Of a DNA stretch of 64,000 bases, positions 34,999-43,616 are shown one piece after another. The translations under genes were made by a program, and so were the position numbers. This DNA comes from JACMQX01 sp040385105 (GTDB taxonomy: Bacteria > Pseudomonadota > Gammaproteobacteria > Burkholderiales > Burkholderiaceae_C). Each line of letters opens with the position of its first letter. Within the stretch, counting starts at the first letter, position 1. The notes beneath the pieces are model-generated. The model was not told where the DNA came from and searched no databases. It saw only the letters and a list, made by a program, of their open reading frames with translations. The stretch is from positions 9,822 through 73,821 of the forward strand of contig JAZKHY010000005.1 in the NCBI GenBank assembly GCA_040385105.1. Direction: 5' to 3'.

Positions 34999-35640
34999 AT
35001 GCGGTCCATGAGCCTGGACACGACCCTTGAAGCTTCCGCGCCGCTGGCGGCCTCCAAACGCCTGCCGCTGCGCCCGCCGCCGTATGAACCCGAGGTCGCA
35101 AAGAACATCGGCAACACCGCCTTCACCGGCCTGTCGCCGCTGAACCTGCGCCTTGCGCTGGCCAACCACCCGAAGCTCGCCGGGGCCTTCCAGTCGATGG
35201 CGCATGTGGTGCTGTTCCAGTCGGAGGTGGCCGAGCGCGAGCGCGAGATCGCCATCATCCGCACCGGCGCCCTCACCCGCTCGGAGTACGAATGGGGCAT
35301 GCACGTCAGCATCTATGGCGGCAAGTGCGGCTTCAGCGCCGCGCAGGTCGCCGAGCTCACCCGGGCGAAGTCCTGGAAAGACCTGGACGGCGCGCTGTGG
35401 TCGCCCGCCGAGCAGCTCATTGTGCGCATGGTTGACGAGCTGCACCACCACTCCACCGTGAGCGACACCACCTGGGCGCAGATGAGCGCGCAGTGGCCCC
35501 GGGAGCAGGTGATGGAGCTGATCTTCGCGTCGAGCTTCTACCACATGGCCGCCTTCTTCCTGAACAGCGCCGCCGTCCCGCTGGAGGTGGGGTCCGAACG
35601 CTTCCCGGCCGGCATCGAACAGGCGGCGGCACCGGCATGA
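34999..35640 (+). CDS. Carboxymuconolactone-decarboxylase-family protein
   Basis: A 213-residue alpha-helical protein with the CMD/AhpD-like core (EREREIAIIRTGALTRSEYEW, read in part, then HVSIYGGKCGFSAAQVAEL). The redox Cys pair of AhpD peroxidases is absent, so a decarboxylase/hydrolase-like role fits better. ATG 34999 or 35008 could be the start; neither has a good ribosome-binding site, and an operator lies directly upstream. The stop overlaps the LacI-type gene by four bases. Confidence 0.85.
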   Translation: MRSMSLDTTLEASAPLAASKRLPLRPPPYEPEVAKNIGNTAFTGLSPLNLRLALANHPKLAGAFQSMAHVVLFQSEVAEREREIAIIRTGALTRSEYEWGMHVSIYGGKCGFSAAQVAELTRAKSWKDLDGALWSPAEQLIVRMVDELHHHSTVSDTTWAQMSAQWPREQVMELIFASSFYHMAAFFLNSAAVPLEVGSERFPAGIEQAAAPA

Positions 35641-36707
35641 AGAAGAAGGAACGCGCCACCATCCGCCACGTTGCCGAGGCCGCAGGCGTGTCGCTGGGCA
35701 CGGCGTCTCGCGCGCTCAACCGCACCGGCCGCGTCAGCCAGGAAGCCATCGACGCGGTAACCAGCGCGGCTGCGCGGCTGGGCTATGAGCCCGACGCCAT
35801 CGCCCAGAGCATGCGCACGCGCTCCACCGGCCTGGTGGGCCTGCTGGTGTCCGACTTTGCCAACCCGCTGTACGGCCGCATCATCAAGGCGGTGGAGGCG
35901 CGGCTGGAGGCCGGCGGCTATGCGCTGCTGATCGCCAACACCCACAACGATGCGAAGCGCGAGAAGGCGCTGATCGAGCTCTTCCGCCGCCGCCGGGTAG
36001 ACGGCCTGGTGCTGGGCCCCTGTGACAACGGCAATGCACAGATGGTGGAGCAGATGTCCGAAGGGCACTTCCCCGTCGTGGCGCTGGACCGCGACTTCGG
36101 CCCCCAGGGCAGCGGCCTGCATGTGGACCACTACTCCGGCGCGATGCAGGCCACGCGCTACCTGCTCAACCTGGGCCACACCCGCATCGCCCTGCTCACA
36201 CCCGGCAGCGCCGTGCGCCCGGGCCGCGAGCGCATCGAGGGCTTCAAGGACGCATTCGCCGAGCGCGGCCTCAAGCCCGAACCCAAGCTGATCCGCGCCG
36301 AGCGCTCATCGATGGAGTTTGCCTTCAGCGAATCCCTGGCCCTGCTCTCGTCGCCGCAGGTGCCCACCGCCTTTGTCTGCCTGGGCACGCGCATCCTGGC
36401 GGGCACACTGCAGGGCCTGCGCCATGCCGGCCGCAGCGTACCCGACGACGTGAGCGTGCTCGCCATCGGCGACACCGACCTGGCACAGCTGTTCACCCCG
36501 GGCATCACCTCCGTCGCCTGGGACCTCGAAGCCGTGGGCACCGCACTGGCCGAACTGCTGCTCAGGCGCCTCAGCCCGGCGCAGGATGCCGAGCCGGAGC
36601 GCATCGTCATCACCACGCACCTGGTGCTGCGCGAGTCCTGCGGCCCCGCGCCCGCCCCCTCCACCCGCATGCCTGCCAGGGCACGCAACACCAGGACCCA
36701 GACATGA
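35637..36707 (+). CDS. LacI-family transcriptional regulator
   Basis: A 356-residue LacI/GalR regulator. The N-terminal helix-turn-helix with hinge (IRHVAEAAGVSLGTASRALN, GYEPDAIAQSMRT) is followed by a periplasmic-binding-protein-like sensor domain (TGLVGLLVSDFANPLYGRII). The ATG overlaps the previous stop (ATGA), and its own stop overlaps the next gene, so it is embedded in the operon it likely controls. Two LacI-type operators lie at 33987 and 34973. The effector is unknown but is presumably a sugar-acid-like intermediate. Confidence 0.93.
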   Translation: MKKKERATIRHVAEAAGVSLGTASRALNRTGRVSQEAIDAVTSAAARLGYEPDAIAQSMRTRSTGLVGLLVSDFANPLYGRIIKAVEARLEAGGYALLIANTHNDAKREKALIELFRRRRVDGLVLGPCDNGNAQMVEQMSEGHFPVVALDRDFGPQGSGLHVDHYSGAMQATRYLLNLGHTRIALLTPGSAVRPGRERIEGFKDAFAERGLKPEPKLIRAERSSMEFAFSESLALLSSPQVPTAFVCLGTRILAGTLQGLRHAGRSVPDDVSVLAIGDTDLAQLFTPGITSVAWDLEAVGTALAELLLRRLSPAQDAEPERIVITTHLVLRESCGPAPAPSTRMPARARNTRTQT

Positions 36708-37486
36708 CCGGCCGCCTCCACGGGAAAGTCGCCATCGTTGTCGGCGCCGGCTCCATCGGCAAGGACATCAGCAACGGCGGCGCCTGCGCCGTCACCTTTG
36801 CGCGTGAGGGCGCGAAGGTGCTGTGCGCCGACCGCTCCCTGCCTGCCGCCCAGGACACGGTGCGCCGCATCGAGGCCGAAGGCGGCATCGCCAGCGCCTT
36901 CGAGGCCGACGTGCGAAACGCGGGGCAGATCAAGGCCATGGTCGACGACTGCATTGCCCGCTACGGCCGCGTTGACGTGCTGCACCACAACGTCGGCATC
37001 GAGGAGTTCGGCGAACTCACCCAGGTGACCGAGGAGTCGTGGGACCGGGTGCACGGCATCAACCTCAAGGGCCCGATGCTCACCTCGCGCGAGGTCATGC
37101 CGCACATGATCGCCCAGGGCGGCGGCTCCATCATCAACATCTCGTCCATCGCCAGCCGCAAATGGAGCCCGATGCAGTTCCTGTCGTACAGCACCTCCAA
37201 GGCGGCACTCAACCATATGACGCGCGTGGTGGCGCGGCAGTATGCGCCGCACCAGGTCCGCTGCAACGTCATCCTGCCGGGGCTGATCGACTCGCCGCAT
37301 GCGGCCGCGCTCTACAAGACCGAAGAAGAAGCCGCTGCCGGCCGCGAGGCGCGGCATGCGCGCTGCCCCATGGGCCGCCAGGGCACGCCGTGGGATGTGG
37401 CGGGCGCGGCGCTGTTCCTCGCATCGGATGAATCGAAGTACGTCACGGGCATCGAACTGGTGGTGGACGGCGGCCTGTCGCTCTGA
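36704..37486 (+). CDS. Short-chain dehydrogenase/reductase
   Basis: A 260-residue classical SDR. The cofactor site is VAIVVGAGSIGKDISNGGAC, with an Asp at the end of strand two (CADRS) that favours NAD. The catalytic Ser is in INISSIASR and the Tyr-Lys pair in SYSTSKAAL. The glycine motif carries extra residues (GAGSIGKDISNG) compared with most SDRs. It overlaps the LacI gene by four bases and precedes a Bug gene by 46. Confidence 0.9.
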   Translation: MTGRLHGKVAIVVGAGSIGKDISNGGACAVTFAREGAKVLCADRSLPAAQDTVRRIEAEGGIASAFEADVRNAGQIKAMVDDCIARYGRVDVLHHNVGIEEFGELTQVTEESWDRVHGINLKGPMLTSREVMPHMIAQGGGSIINISSIASRKWSPMQFLSYSTSKAALNHMTRVVARQYAPHQVRCNVILPGLIDSPHAAALYKTEEEAAAGREARHARCPMGRQGTPWDVAGAALFLASDESKYVTGIELVVDGGLSL

Positions 37487-37532
37487 CAGGCCCTGCCGCC
37501 ACCCCCCTCAAACAACGAAGGAGACAACAACC

Positions 37533-38519
37533 ATGCGCAAGCTCATCATCACCTCATTGCTGGCCACGGCCGGCCTCGCCATTCACCTGCAGGCCTCGGC
37601 GCAGGGCGCGGGCGACTACCCCAGCCGGCCCATCCGGTTCAACCTGATCTCCGCCGCCGGCAGCGGCGGCGACACGCTCGGCCGCATGCTGGCCGACAAG
37701 ATGGGGCCGCTGCTCAAGGGCACCTTCGTCGTCGAGAACAAGCCCGGCGCGGGCGGCGCCATCGCCACCGACATGACGGCCAAGGCGGCGCCCGACGGCT
37801 ACACCATCGGCCTGGGCGGCGCGACCACGCATGTGCTGCTGCCGGCCAGCAACCCCAAGCTCTCCTACAACTCGGTGAAGGACTTCGCGCCCATCGGCCA
37901 GGTCGGCACTGCGGCCATCCTGATGATTGCCACCAACGACTCACCCTTCAACAACGTCAAGGAGCTGCTCGCACACGCCAGGGCCAACCCTGGCACCGTG
38001 CAGTACGCCAGCTGGGGCAACGGCTCGACCGGCCACTTCTGCGGCGAACTGTTCAACCTCAAGACGCAGGCGAAGATGCAGCACATCCCGTACAAGTCGG
38101 TCGCGCAGATCCAGACCGACATGCTGGGCGGCCACGTCAAGCTCGCCTATGTGGACATGGCCTCGGGCACGCCGCTGGTCAAGGCCGGCCGCGTCAAGGC
38201 CATCACGGCCTGCACCTCCCGCTCGCCGAGCCTGCCCACCGTGAGCAGCTACGAAGACGAAGGCATCGACTCCGGCGGCAAGCGCATGGGCGCCTTCCGC
38301 TGGGCCATGTATGCACCCGCCGGCACGCCCAAACCCATTGTGGACAAGCTGGCCGCCGCCCTGCGCCAGACGGTGGAGATGCCCGATGTGAAGGCCCGGC
38401 TGCTTGAGCTGGGCATCACCGCCGGCTTCGTCGGCGGGGACGACCTGCAGGTGAACACCGCGCAGGACATCGAAGGCTGGAAGCAGGTGGCCAAAGAGGC
38501 GAAGATCAGCAACGAATGA
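37533..38519 (+). CDS. Bug-family substrate-binding protein
   Basis: A 328-residue periplasmic binding protein with signal peptide ending LQASAQ. Landmarks are LISAAGSGGDTLGRMLA, VENKPGAGGAIATDM and IPYKSVAQIQTDMLGGHVK. AAGGAG precedes the ATG by nine bases; the open frame upstream is not used. Located inside the LacI-linked cluster, it should capture that pathway's substrate. No permease genes are present. Confidence 0.92.
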   Translation: MRKLIITSLLATAGLAIHLQASAQGAGDYPSRPIRFNLISAAGSGGDTLGRMLADKMGPLLKGTFVVENKPGAGGAIATDMTAKAAPDGYTIGLGGATTHVLLPASNPKLSYNSVKDFAPIGQVGTAAILMIATNDSPFNNVKELLAHARANPGTVQYASWGNGSTGHFCGELFNLKTQAKMQHIPYKSVAQIQTDMLGGHVKLAYVDMASGTPLVKAGRVKAITACTSRSPSLPTVSSYEDEGIDSGGKRMGAFRWAMYAPAGTPKPIVDKLAAALRQTVEMPDVKARLLELGITAGFVGGDDLQVNTAQDIEGWKQVAKEAKISNE

Positions 38520-39061
38520 GCCCGCGCCCGATGAGCATCAAGCCTTACGGCCAGGTCCGCCAGCTGGCCTGGATCACCAGTGACATCGGGCGCGCCATGG
38601 CGCACTGGAGCCGCGTGCTCGGCGCCGGGCCGTGGTTCTACAAGGAACATGTGGCAGTCACCACATTCCGCTACAAGGGCTTGGCGTCGCCGCCGCCGGT
38701 GATGTCGATCGCCTTTGCCAACTCCGGCGAGCTGCAGCTGGAGATCATCCAGCAGCGCAACGACGTTCCGTCGATGTACCGTGACTTCATCCTGAAGAAC
38801 GGCGACGGCATGCAGCATGTCGCCTTCTGGACGACCGACTTTGACGCCGTCACCGCGCAGATCCAGGCCGACGGCTACACCGAAGGCCACGCCGGGCAGA
38901 TCGGCCAGCGCGGGCGGTTTGCGTACTTTGAGCACCCGGACCTCCCCGGCACTGTCATTGAAATCTCGGAGCAGACCGGCGGCAAGGCCGAGTTCTTCCG
39001 CGAGATCCGTGAAGCCGCCGCAGGCTGGGACGGCAGCGACCCCATCCGGCCAAGAGCCTGA
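38516..39061 (+). CDS. VOC-superfamily protein (glyoxalase_4 type)
   Basis: A 181-residue vicinal-oxygen-chelate protein. It begins with VRQLAWITSDIGRAMAHW and has ELQLEIIQQRND, GMQHVAFWTTDFD and TVIEISEQTG, which supply the possible metal ligands (Glu, His, Glu). Members act as lyases, epimerases or dioxygenase-like enzymes. Its ATG overlaps the Bug stop and it is followed two bases later by an SDR, so it is within the operon. Confidence 0.85.
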   Translation: MSPRPMSIKPYGQVRQLAWITSDIGRAMAHWSRVLGAGPWFYKEHVAVTTFRYKGLASPPPVMSIAFANSGELQLEIIQQRNDVPSMYRDFILKNGDGMQHVAFWTTDFDAVTAQIQADGYTEGHAGQIGQRGRFAYFEHPDLPGTVIEISEQTGGKAEFFREIREAAAGWDGSDPIRPRA

Positions 39062-39063
39062 CC

Positions 39064-39819
39064 ATGACCCAACTCCTGCAGGGCCGCACGGCCATCATCA
39101 CCGGCGCGTCCCGCGCCCGAGGCATCGGCCTGGCTACGGCCCGAATGTTTGCGGAGCATGGCGCCCGCGTCGCCATCCTCGACCTCAGCCTTGAGGAAGC
39201 GCAGGCTGCCGCAGCCGCACTGGGTGCGCAGCACCTGGGCCTGGCATGCGACGTCACCAGCGCTGCAGCCTGCCAGGCCGCTGTGGCAGAAGCCCTGCGG
39301 CAGTTCGGGCAGATCGACATCCTCGTCAACAACGCCGGCCTCACCCAGAAGCGCGGCGTGATGGACGTGACGGCCGAAGACTACGAGCTCGTCACCGGCG
39401 TGGTGCTGCGCGGCGCGCTGCACATGTCGCAGGCCGTGGTGCCGCACATGCGCGGGCGCGGCTGCGGCTCCATCATCTGCATCTCGTCCATGTCGGCCGA
39501 ACAGGGCGGTGGTGTCTTTGGCGGCACGCACTACTGCGCGGCGAAGGCCGGCGTGCTGGGCATGGCCCGCGCGATGGCCAGGGAGCTTGGGCCGGACAAC
39601 GTGCGCGTCAATTCGGTCTGCCCCGGCCTGGTCATGACCGACTTCTCGCGTGGCGGCACCACGGACGAGCGCAAGAATGAAATGGCGCAGTCGTTCCCTC
39701 TCAGGCGCGTCGGGCAGCCGGCGGACATCGCCGGCGCCTGCCTTTACCTGGCCAGCGACCTGGCTGCCTGGGTGACCGGCGCGACGATTGATGTGAACGG
39801 CGGCGCGTTCATGCACTGA
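39064..39819 (+). CDS. Short-chain dehydrogenase/reductase
   Basis: A 251-residue classical SDR. The cofactor loop is ITGASRARGIGLATARMFAE and the Asp for NAD is in VAILDLS. The catalytic site is seen in CISSMSAEQ and THYCAAKAGVL. NAGLTQKRG is a typical N-A-G segment. It is the last gene of the LacI-linked cluster and converges on a histidine phosphatase. The substrate is probably a hydroxyacid or sugar acid, by context. Confidence 0.9.
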   Translation: MTQLLQGRTAIITGASRARGIGLATARMFAEHGARVAILDLSLEEAQAAAAALGAQHLGLACDVTSAAACQAAVAEALRQFGQIDILVNNAGLTQKRGVMDVTAEDYELVTGVVLRGALHMSQAVVPHMRGRGCGSIICISSMSAEQGGGVFGGTHYCAAKAGVLGMARAMARELGPDNVRVNSVCPGLVMTDFSRGGTTDERKNEMAQSFPLRRVGQPADIAGACLYLASDLAAWVTGATIDVNGGAFMH

Positions 39820-39822
39820 AGC

Positions 39823-40443
39823 CTACGGCGACACCCGCCCCAGCACCTCCAGCCGCCCGTTGGCCGCGGGCCGCATCACCACGCCCTCGGCCGACGAGGT
39901 GAAGCCTTCGGCCAGCGCCGAGATATTGACCTGGTGCGTCACCACCACCAGCACGCCCGGGCCTTTCCACTTCTGCAGGATGGCGCGGGCCCTGGCCGTC
40001 TGCGTGTCGGCCTCGCCACGCCGGCCGAACTGCGAGTTGAAGGCCGGCTCGTCGCGCACCGCCTGCTCGCCAAAGGCCAGGCGCGCGGTCTCGCGGGTGC
40101 GGCACCATTGCGACGACAGCACCGCGCCCACCTTGATGCCGCGCGTGCGGAACTGCTCGCCTATCCGGCGCGCTTCCGCCCTGCCCTCGTCGCTCAGGTT
40201 GCGCTGCGTGGCGCAGTCGTCGGGCTTGAAATTGGGCGGGTCACCCACGCCGGGCGCTGTGGCGTGGCGGAACAGGACGATGGTGCCGGGCTGCGCGAGC
40301 GCGGCCCAGCCATCGGCCCGCGCCTGTGCGAAAGCGGCAAACGGGTTGAGCAGCGCCAGCGCCGCAAGCCATGCGGCAGGATGCCGTGCAATTGAATCAG
40401 GGGTCATGGACGCAAAGCTATCAGAACCCTGCAACCCCGCCAC
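39823..40443 (-). CDS. Histidine phosphatase-family protein, exported
   Basis: A 206-residue branch-1 histidine phosphatase. The catalytic R-H motif is VLFRHATAPGVGD and the second His is in VVVTHQVNISAL. The hydrophobic N-terminal segment WLAALALLNPFAAFAQ looks like a signal peptide, so the enzyme should be periplasmic. ATG 40407 is an alternative start that shortens the leader. The distinctive NFKPDDCATQRNLSDEGR segment recurs in many exported relatives. The substrate is unknown. Confidence 0.87.
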   Translation of the reverse strand: MAGLQGSDSFASMTPDSIARHPAAWLAALALLNPFAAFAQARADGWAALAQPGTIVLFRHATAPGVGDPPNFKPDDCATQRNLSDEGRAEARRIGEQFRTRGIKVGAVLSSQWCRTRETARLAFGEQAVRDEPAFNSQFGRRGEADTQTARARAILQKWKGPGVLVVVTHQVNISALAEGFTSSAEGVVMRPAANGRLEVLGRVSP

Positions 40444-40544
40444 GCATCAGGGGCATGGCGCGGGGGCTTGCCGCATACGAAGGTAGGGGGTACGGCTGGT
40501 GACGCGGGCAAGACACTGGGCCTTCACCACCAGGAGCCGCAACC

Positions 40545-41429
40545 ATGAGCACCAGACCGACGAGCCACTCCAGCACCACCTCCACACTGACCTCCACCAC
40601 CACCAGCACAACGACCACCACACCGGACACCACCACCACCACCGGCACTGCGGCCACACTCGCATCCGGCCTGACAGACAGCCTGAGCGCCGCCATGCAG
40701 CAGCCCGAGAGCGGCCCGGCAAGAGAGCTTGCAAGCCTGCTGACGCAGCCGGTAACGCCAGGCACACCGGGCACCGTGCAAACCACAGCCACCGAATCGA
40801 AAGCCCGCGAAACAAAGGCCCCCGCGCTGCCCGCCCCTGCAACATTGGCACAGGCGCTGAACCTCATCCACAGGGACGTGACCGTGACGGACAGCCTCAT
40901 TCCGGCGGTGTTGACGCGCGTGAGCGCCGCCGCAACGCCCGAAGGCACCGGCCGCATGGCAACGGTGCGCATTGAAGGCAGCAGTGCCGCGCTGCAGACA
41001 CTGCAGGGCGGGCCGGCCTTTGACGTCCACGGCGGGTACAGCAGCTACCGGGTGCGCCTTGACGACCTGCGTCTTCGCCCCGCCCCGCCATCAGGGCCGC
41101 TGCAACTGCTCTTGCCGGACGAAGTGGCGGCACTGCCCCAGGGCGCGCATGTCCTGGTCGCGGGTGCGGCCGTCGTGGTCATGGGCCACGAGGTGAATGA
41201 TGAGACCGACGAACTCCTGCTGGTTGTCGCCTCACCCAGATTCGAACCCCGGCTGCACGACCTGGATGACAACGAGGACAAGGAAGAAGCCGTCAAGGGC
41301 GGCAAGACGCCACCCGACGGCATATGGACGTACCACATCGCCATTGACGAGGCCGATGTGCGCGCAATGGTCATCCTGCCCGACTCCAAGCAGACACGAG
41401 CGCCAGGCAAGTCTCCACTGGACGGCTGA
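40545..41429 (+). CDS. Protein with Thr/Ser-rich N-terminus, unknown function
   Basis: A 294-residue protein. The first 35 residues are almost entirely Thr and Ser (STSTTTSTTTTTPDTTTTTG), coded by tandem ACC-type codons. A Pro/Ala-rich stretch follows, then a globular part from about 130 (TVRIEGSSAALQTLQGG, LQLLLPDEVAALPQGAHVLV, EVNDETDELLLVVASPRFEP) and an acidic tail (LDDNEDKEEA). AGGAG lies eight bases before the ATG. No signal peptide is seen. I do not recognise the family. The complementary strand is also open for 550 bases, but only as a poly-Val shadow. Confidence 0.65.
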   Translation: MSTRPTSHSSTTSTLTSTTTSTTTTTPDTTTTTGTAATLASGLTDSLSAAMQQPESGPARELASLLTQPVTPGTPGTVQTTATESKARETKAPALPAPATLAQALNLIHRDVTVTDSLIPAVLTRVSAAATPEGTGRMATVRIEGSSAALQTLQGGPAFDVHGGYSSYRVRLDDLRLRPAPPSGPLQLLLPDEVAALPQGAHVLVAGAAVVVMGHEVNDETDELLLVVASPRFEPRLHDLDDNEDKEEAVKGGKTPPDGIWTYHIAIDEADVRAMVILPDSKQTRAPGKSPLDG

Positions 41430-41532
41430 CGGCCTGCACCGCACAACAAACCGCAGAACGGAGTGATTCCTGTGAGATTGTGCACAGAGGTAACCAAATG
41501 TGTTATTGAGTACGGTAAGCATACTTACTAGA

Positions 41533-41560
41533 CTGCAGAGTCTTAGATACAACTCTGTAG
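41533..41560. repeat. 9-bp inverted repeat ahead of the MHYT gene
   Basis: CTGCAGAGT at 41533-41541 pairs with ACTCTGTAG at 41552-41560, one mismatch, ten-base spacer. It lies in an AT-rich promoter-like stretch (41460-41567) that stands out from the surrounding high GC and ends seven bases before the MHYT start. It could be an operator or a leader hairpin. Confidence 0.3.
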
Positions 41561-41567
41561 GTTCTAA

Positions 41568-42314
41568 ATGCAAGTGCTTGTAACAAGCTATGAGATTCCC
41601 CTCGTAGCCCTGTCCTTTCTCCTGGCCGTCGTTGGCTCCTTCATCTCCCTGTATGCGGCCCGCCGCATCATCCGGCGCGACGGCACTGTGGACGGGATCG
41701 ACCTGCTCATCGCCAGCATCTCGCTGGGTGGGGTGGGCGTGTGGTCCATGCACTTCGTCGGCATGCTGGCGCTGAACATTCCCGTGGCGCACGGCTACTC
41801 GATGCTCGAAACCATCGTCTCCGCCATCGCTGCCGTGGGCGGTACCGCCGCCGCGCTGGTGGTGGTGGCCCGCAAGCCGGGCGACCTGCGGCGCATGGCC
41901 GCTGCCGGAACGCTGCTGGGCCTGGGCGTGTGCGTCATGCACTACCTGGGCATGTACGGCATGCGCTTTGGCGGCGTGTTTGACTGGTCCTTCGCGCTGC
42001 TGGCTCTGTCGGTGCTGATCGCCATCGTGGCGGCAACCGCTGCGCTGTGGCTGGCCTTCAACATCCGGACGATCAATGGCACTTTCATGGCGGCCGTGGT
42101 CATGGGCGTGGCCGTCTGCGCCATGCACTACACCGGCATGGCAGCGGCCGACTTTGTCTGCTACACCAACAAGCCTGCAAGCTCGCTGGGCGGCGGCATC
42201 CTGACGCCGGCAGACTTGAGTTCCGCCGTGATCGTGGCCATCATCGGCATCGCCGCCGTGCTCGGGGCCGACCAGGCCTACCACGCGCTGTCACGCAAGA
42301 CGGCCACGCGTTGA
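41568..42314 (+). CDS. MHYT-domain membrane sensor, stand-alone
   Basis: A 248-residue integral membrane protein with seven hydrophobic segments. Three copies of the diagnostic motif are present: WSMHFVGMLAL, CVMHYLGMYGM and CAMHYTGMAAA. The conserved His/Met residues are proposed to bind copper and sense O2, CO or NO. Unlike most MHYT proteins, it has no attached GGDEF, EAL or kinase domain, so it must signal through another protein or act in another way. No clear ribosome-binding site precedes the ATG. Confidence 0.9.
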   Translation: MQVLVTSYEIPLVALSFLLAVVGSFISLYAARRIIRRDGTVDGIDLLIASISLGGVGVWSMHFVGMLALNIPVAHGYSMLETIVSAIAAVGGTAAALVVVARKPGDLRRMAAAGTLLGLGVCVMHYLGMYGMRFGGVFDWSFALLALSVLIAIVAATAALWLAFNIRTINGTFMAAVVMGVAVCAMHYTGMAAADFVCYTNKPASSLGGGILTPADLSSAVIVAIIGIAAVLGADQAYHALSRKTATR

Positions 42315-42421
42315 TCAATGTCCTGATGGTGCAGCAGGCACACAGCCTGTAACCAGGGCGGGCCGCTGCGGCGCCCGCCCCTGCCATACTCGGGTTTCTC
42401 TTCGCCCACAAGGAGACCCGA

Positions 42422-42901
42422 ATGATCAGCAAGAACACGATCTGCCTCTGGTACAACGGCACCGCGCTCGACGCCGCCAGGTTCTATGCGGCAACCTTCC
42501 CCGACAGCGCGGTGGGCGCCGTCTACCACGCACCCGGCGACTACCCCTCCGGCAAGGCAGGCGATGTACTGACCGTCCAGTTCACCGTGCTTGGCATTCC
42601 GTGCATCGGCCTGAACGGCGGCGATGCTTTCAAGCACAGCGAGGCGTTCTCCTTTCAGGTAGCCACAGACGACCAGGCCGAAACCGACCGCCTGTGGAAT
42701 GCCATCGTCGGCAACGGCGGCCAGGAAAGCGCTTGCGGCTGGTGCAAGGACAAGTGGGGCCTGAACTGGCAGATCACCCCCCGCGCCCTGACCGAGGCCA
42801 TCGCCGACCCGGACACTGCGGCAGCCAGACGCTCGTTCGAGGCGATGATGACGATGCGGAAGATTGATATCGCGGCGATTGAGGCGGCGCGGCGGGGTTG
42901 A
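42422..42901 (+). CDS. PhnB-like VOC protein (3-demethylubiquinone methyltransferase-like fold)
   Basis: A 159-residue protein of the PhnB/YjdN group: LWYNGTALDAARFYAATFPD, then VQFTVLGIPCIGLNGGDAFK and CGWCKDKWGLNWQITP are hallmark segments. Despite the common database label, these proteins have a VOC fold and no proven methyltransferase activity. AAGGAGA precedes the ATG. It stands alone between the MHYT gene and a convergent secreted protein. Confidence 0.87.
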   Translation: MISKNTICLWYNGTALDAARFYAATFPDSAVGAVYHAPGDYPSGKAGDVLTVQFTVLGIPCIGLNGGDAFKHSEAFSFQVATDDQAETDRLWNAIVGNGGQESACGWCKDKWGLNWQITPRALTEAIADPDTAAARRSFEAMMTMRKIDIAAIEAARRG

Positions 42902-42911
42902 GGAACGACGC

Positions 42912-43526
42912 CTACCATCTGCCGGTCAACGACTTGCCCTTGTTCAGGATGCAGCGTATCGGCCCAATCTGCCCTTGGGCATTCAGCGGGCGGAACAGCG
43001 CGGCGGCCTGGCGCTTGTAGCGGGTGCCCTTGAGAGGACCGCTGGTCATGGACAGGGTGGCCGAGTCGGCGTCGAACTGCCAGGTGCCGGTGCCGCCGTC
43101 AAAGTCGCGGTAGCGGCGCTCGTCAACCAGGCCGAACATCGGGCCGGTCATCACGCCGCCGGGGCCGTCACACTCATACACGCCACGCGTCAACGGGCCG
43201 GCCATCTGCGCTGCCTGTGCGCCCGGTGTGCCGCCGACAGGCCGCTCGCCCGCACTGGTGGCCTTGGCCCCGCCCTTGGCCGGCGCCAGGGGCGTCACGG
43301 TCGCGCCCAGGTTCAGCCAAATCTGCTGCCCGTCTGACACGCGGCGCCACTCGCAGCCGAGCGTCGGGTGCTTTTGCGCCGTGCCCAGTGACGCGATCTC
43401 GACCCGCGCCACAAAGTTGTCGCTGATGTAGCGCGCGCCGGCAGGCGGGCAAGACTGGGCGGAAGCGCTGGTTGCGGCGGCCAGCAGCAGGCCGGCCACG
43501 AGCAGTGAAGACTTGAGCATGGTCAT
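42912..43526 (-). CDS. Secreted protein of unknown function
   Basis: A 204-residue protein with a signal peptide (LLVAGLLLAAATSASAQS). The mature part has four cysteines (SCPPAG, GCEWRR, ECDGPG, RCILNK) likely paired in the periplasm, and a C-terminal part rich in beta-strand patterns (YRDFDGGTGTWQFDADSATL). ATG 43520 is an alternative start. I do not recognise the family. It converges on the PhnB-like gene with ten bases between stops. Confidence 0.68.
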   Translation of the reverse strand: MTMLKSSLLVAGLLLAAATSASAQSCPPAGARYISDNFVARVEIASLGTAQKHPTLGCEWRRVSDGQQIWLNLGATVTPLAPAKGGAKATSAGERPVGGTPGAQAAQMAGPLTRGVYECDGPGGVMTGPMFGLVDERRYRDFDGGTGTWQFDADSATLSMTSGPLKGTRYKRQAAALFRPLNAQGQIGPIRCILNKGKSLTGRW

Positions 43527-43616
43527 GATCAGGGCCGGGGAGACCCGGGCGGTAGTTCACCCGCATCGTGCCGGAAGCGGGCGATTTGTCTATCCCGCAA
43601 AAGCAGGAGCCTGCCG

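Noticed and set aside
40421..40972. Open frame on the minus strand of 183 codons
   Set aside because: Antisense to the Thr-rich gene; it translates as poly-Val low-complexity sequence and has no recognisable start signal.
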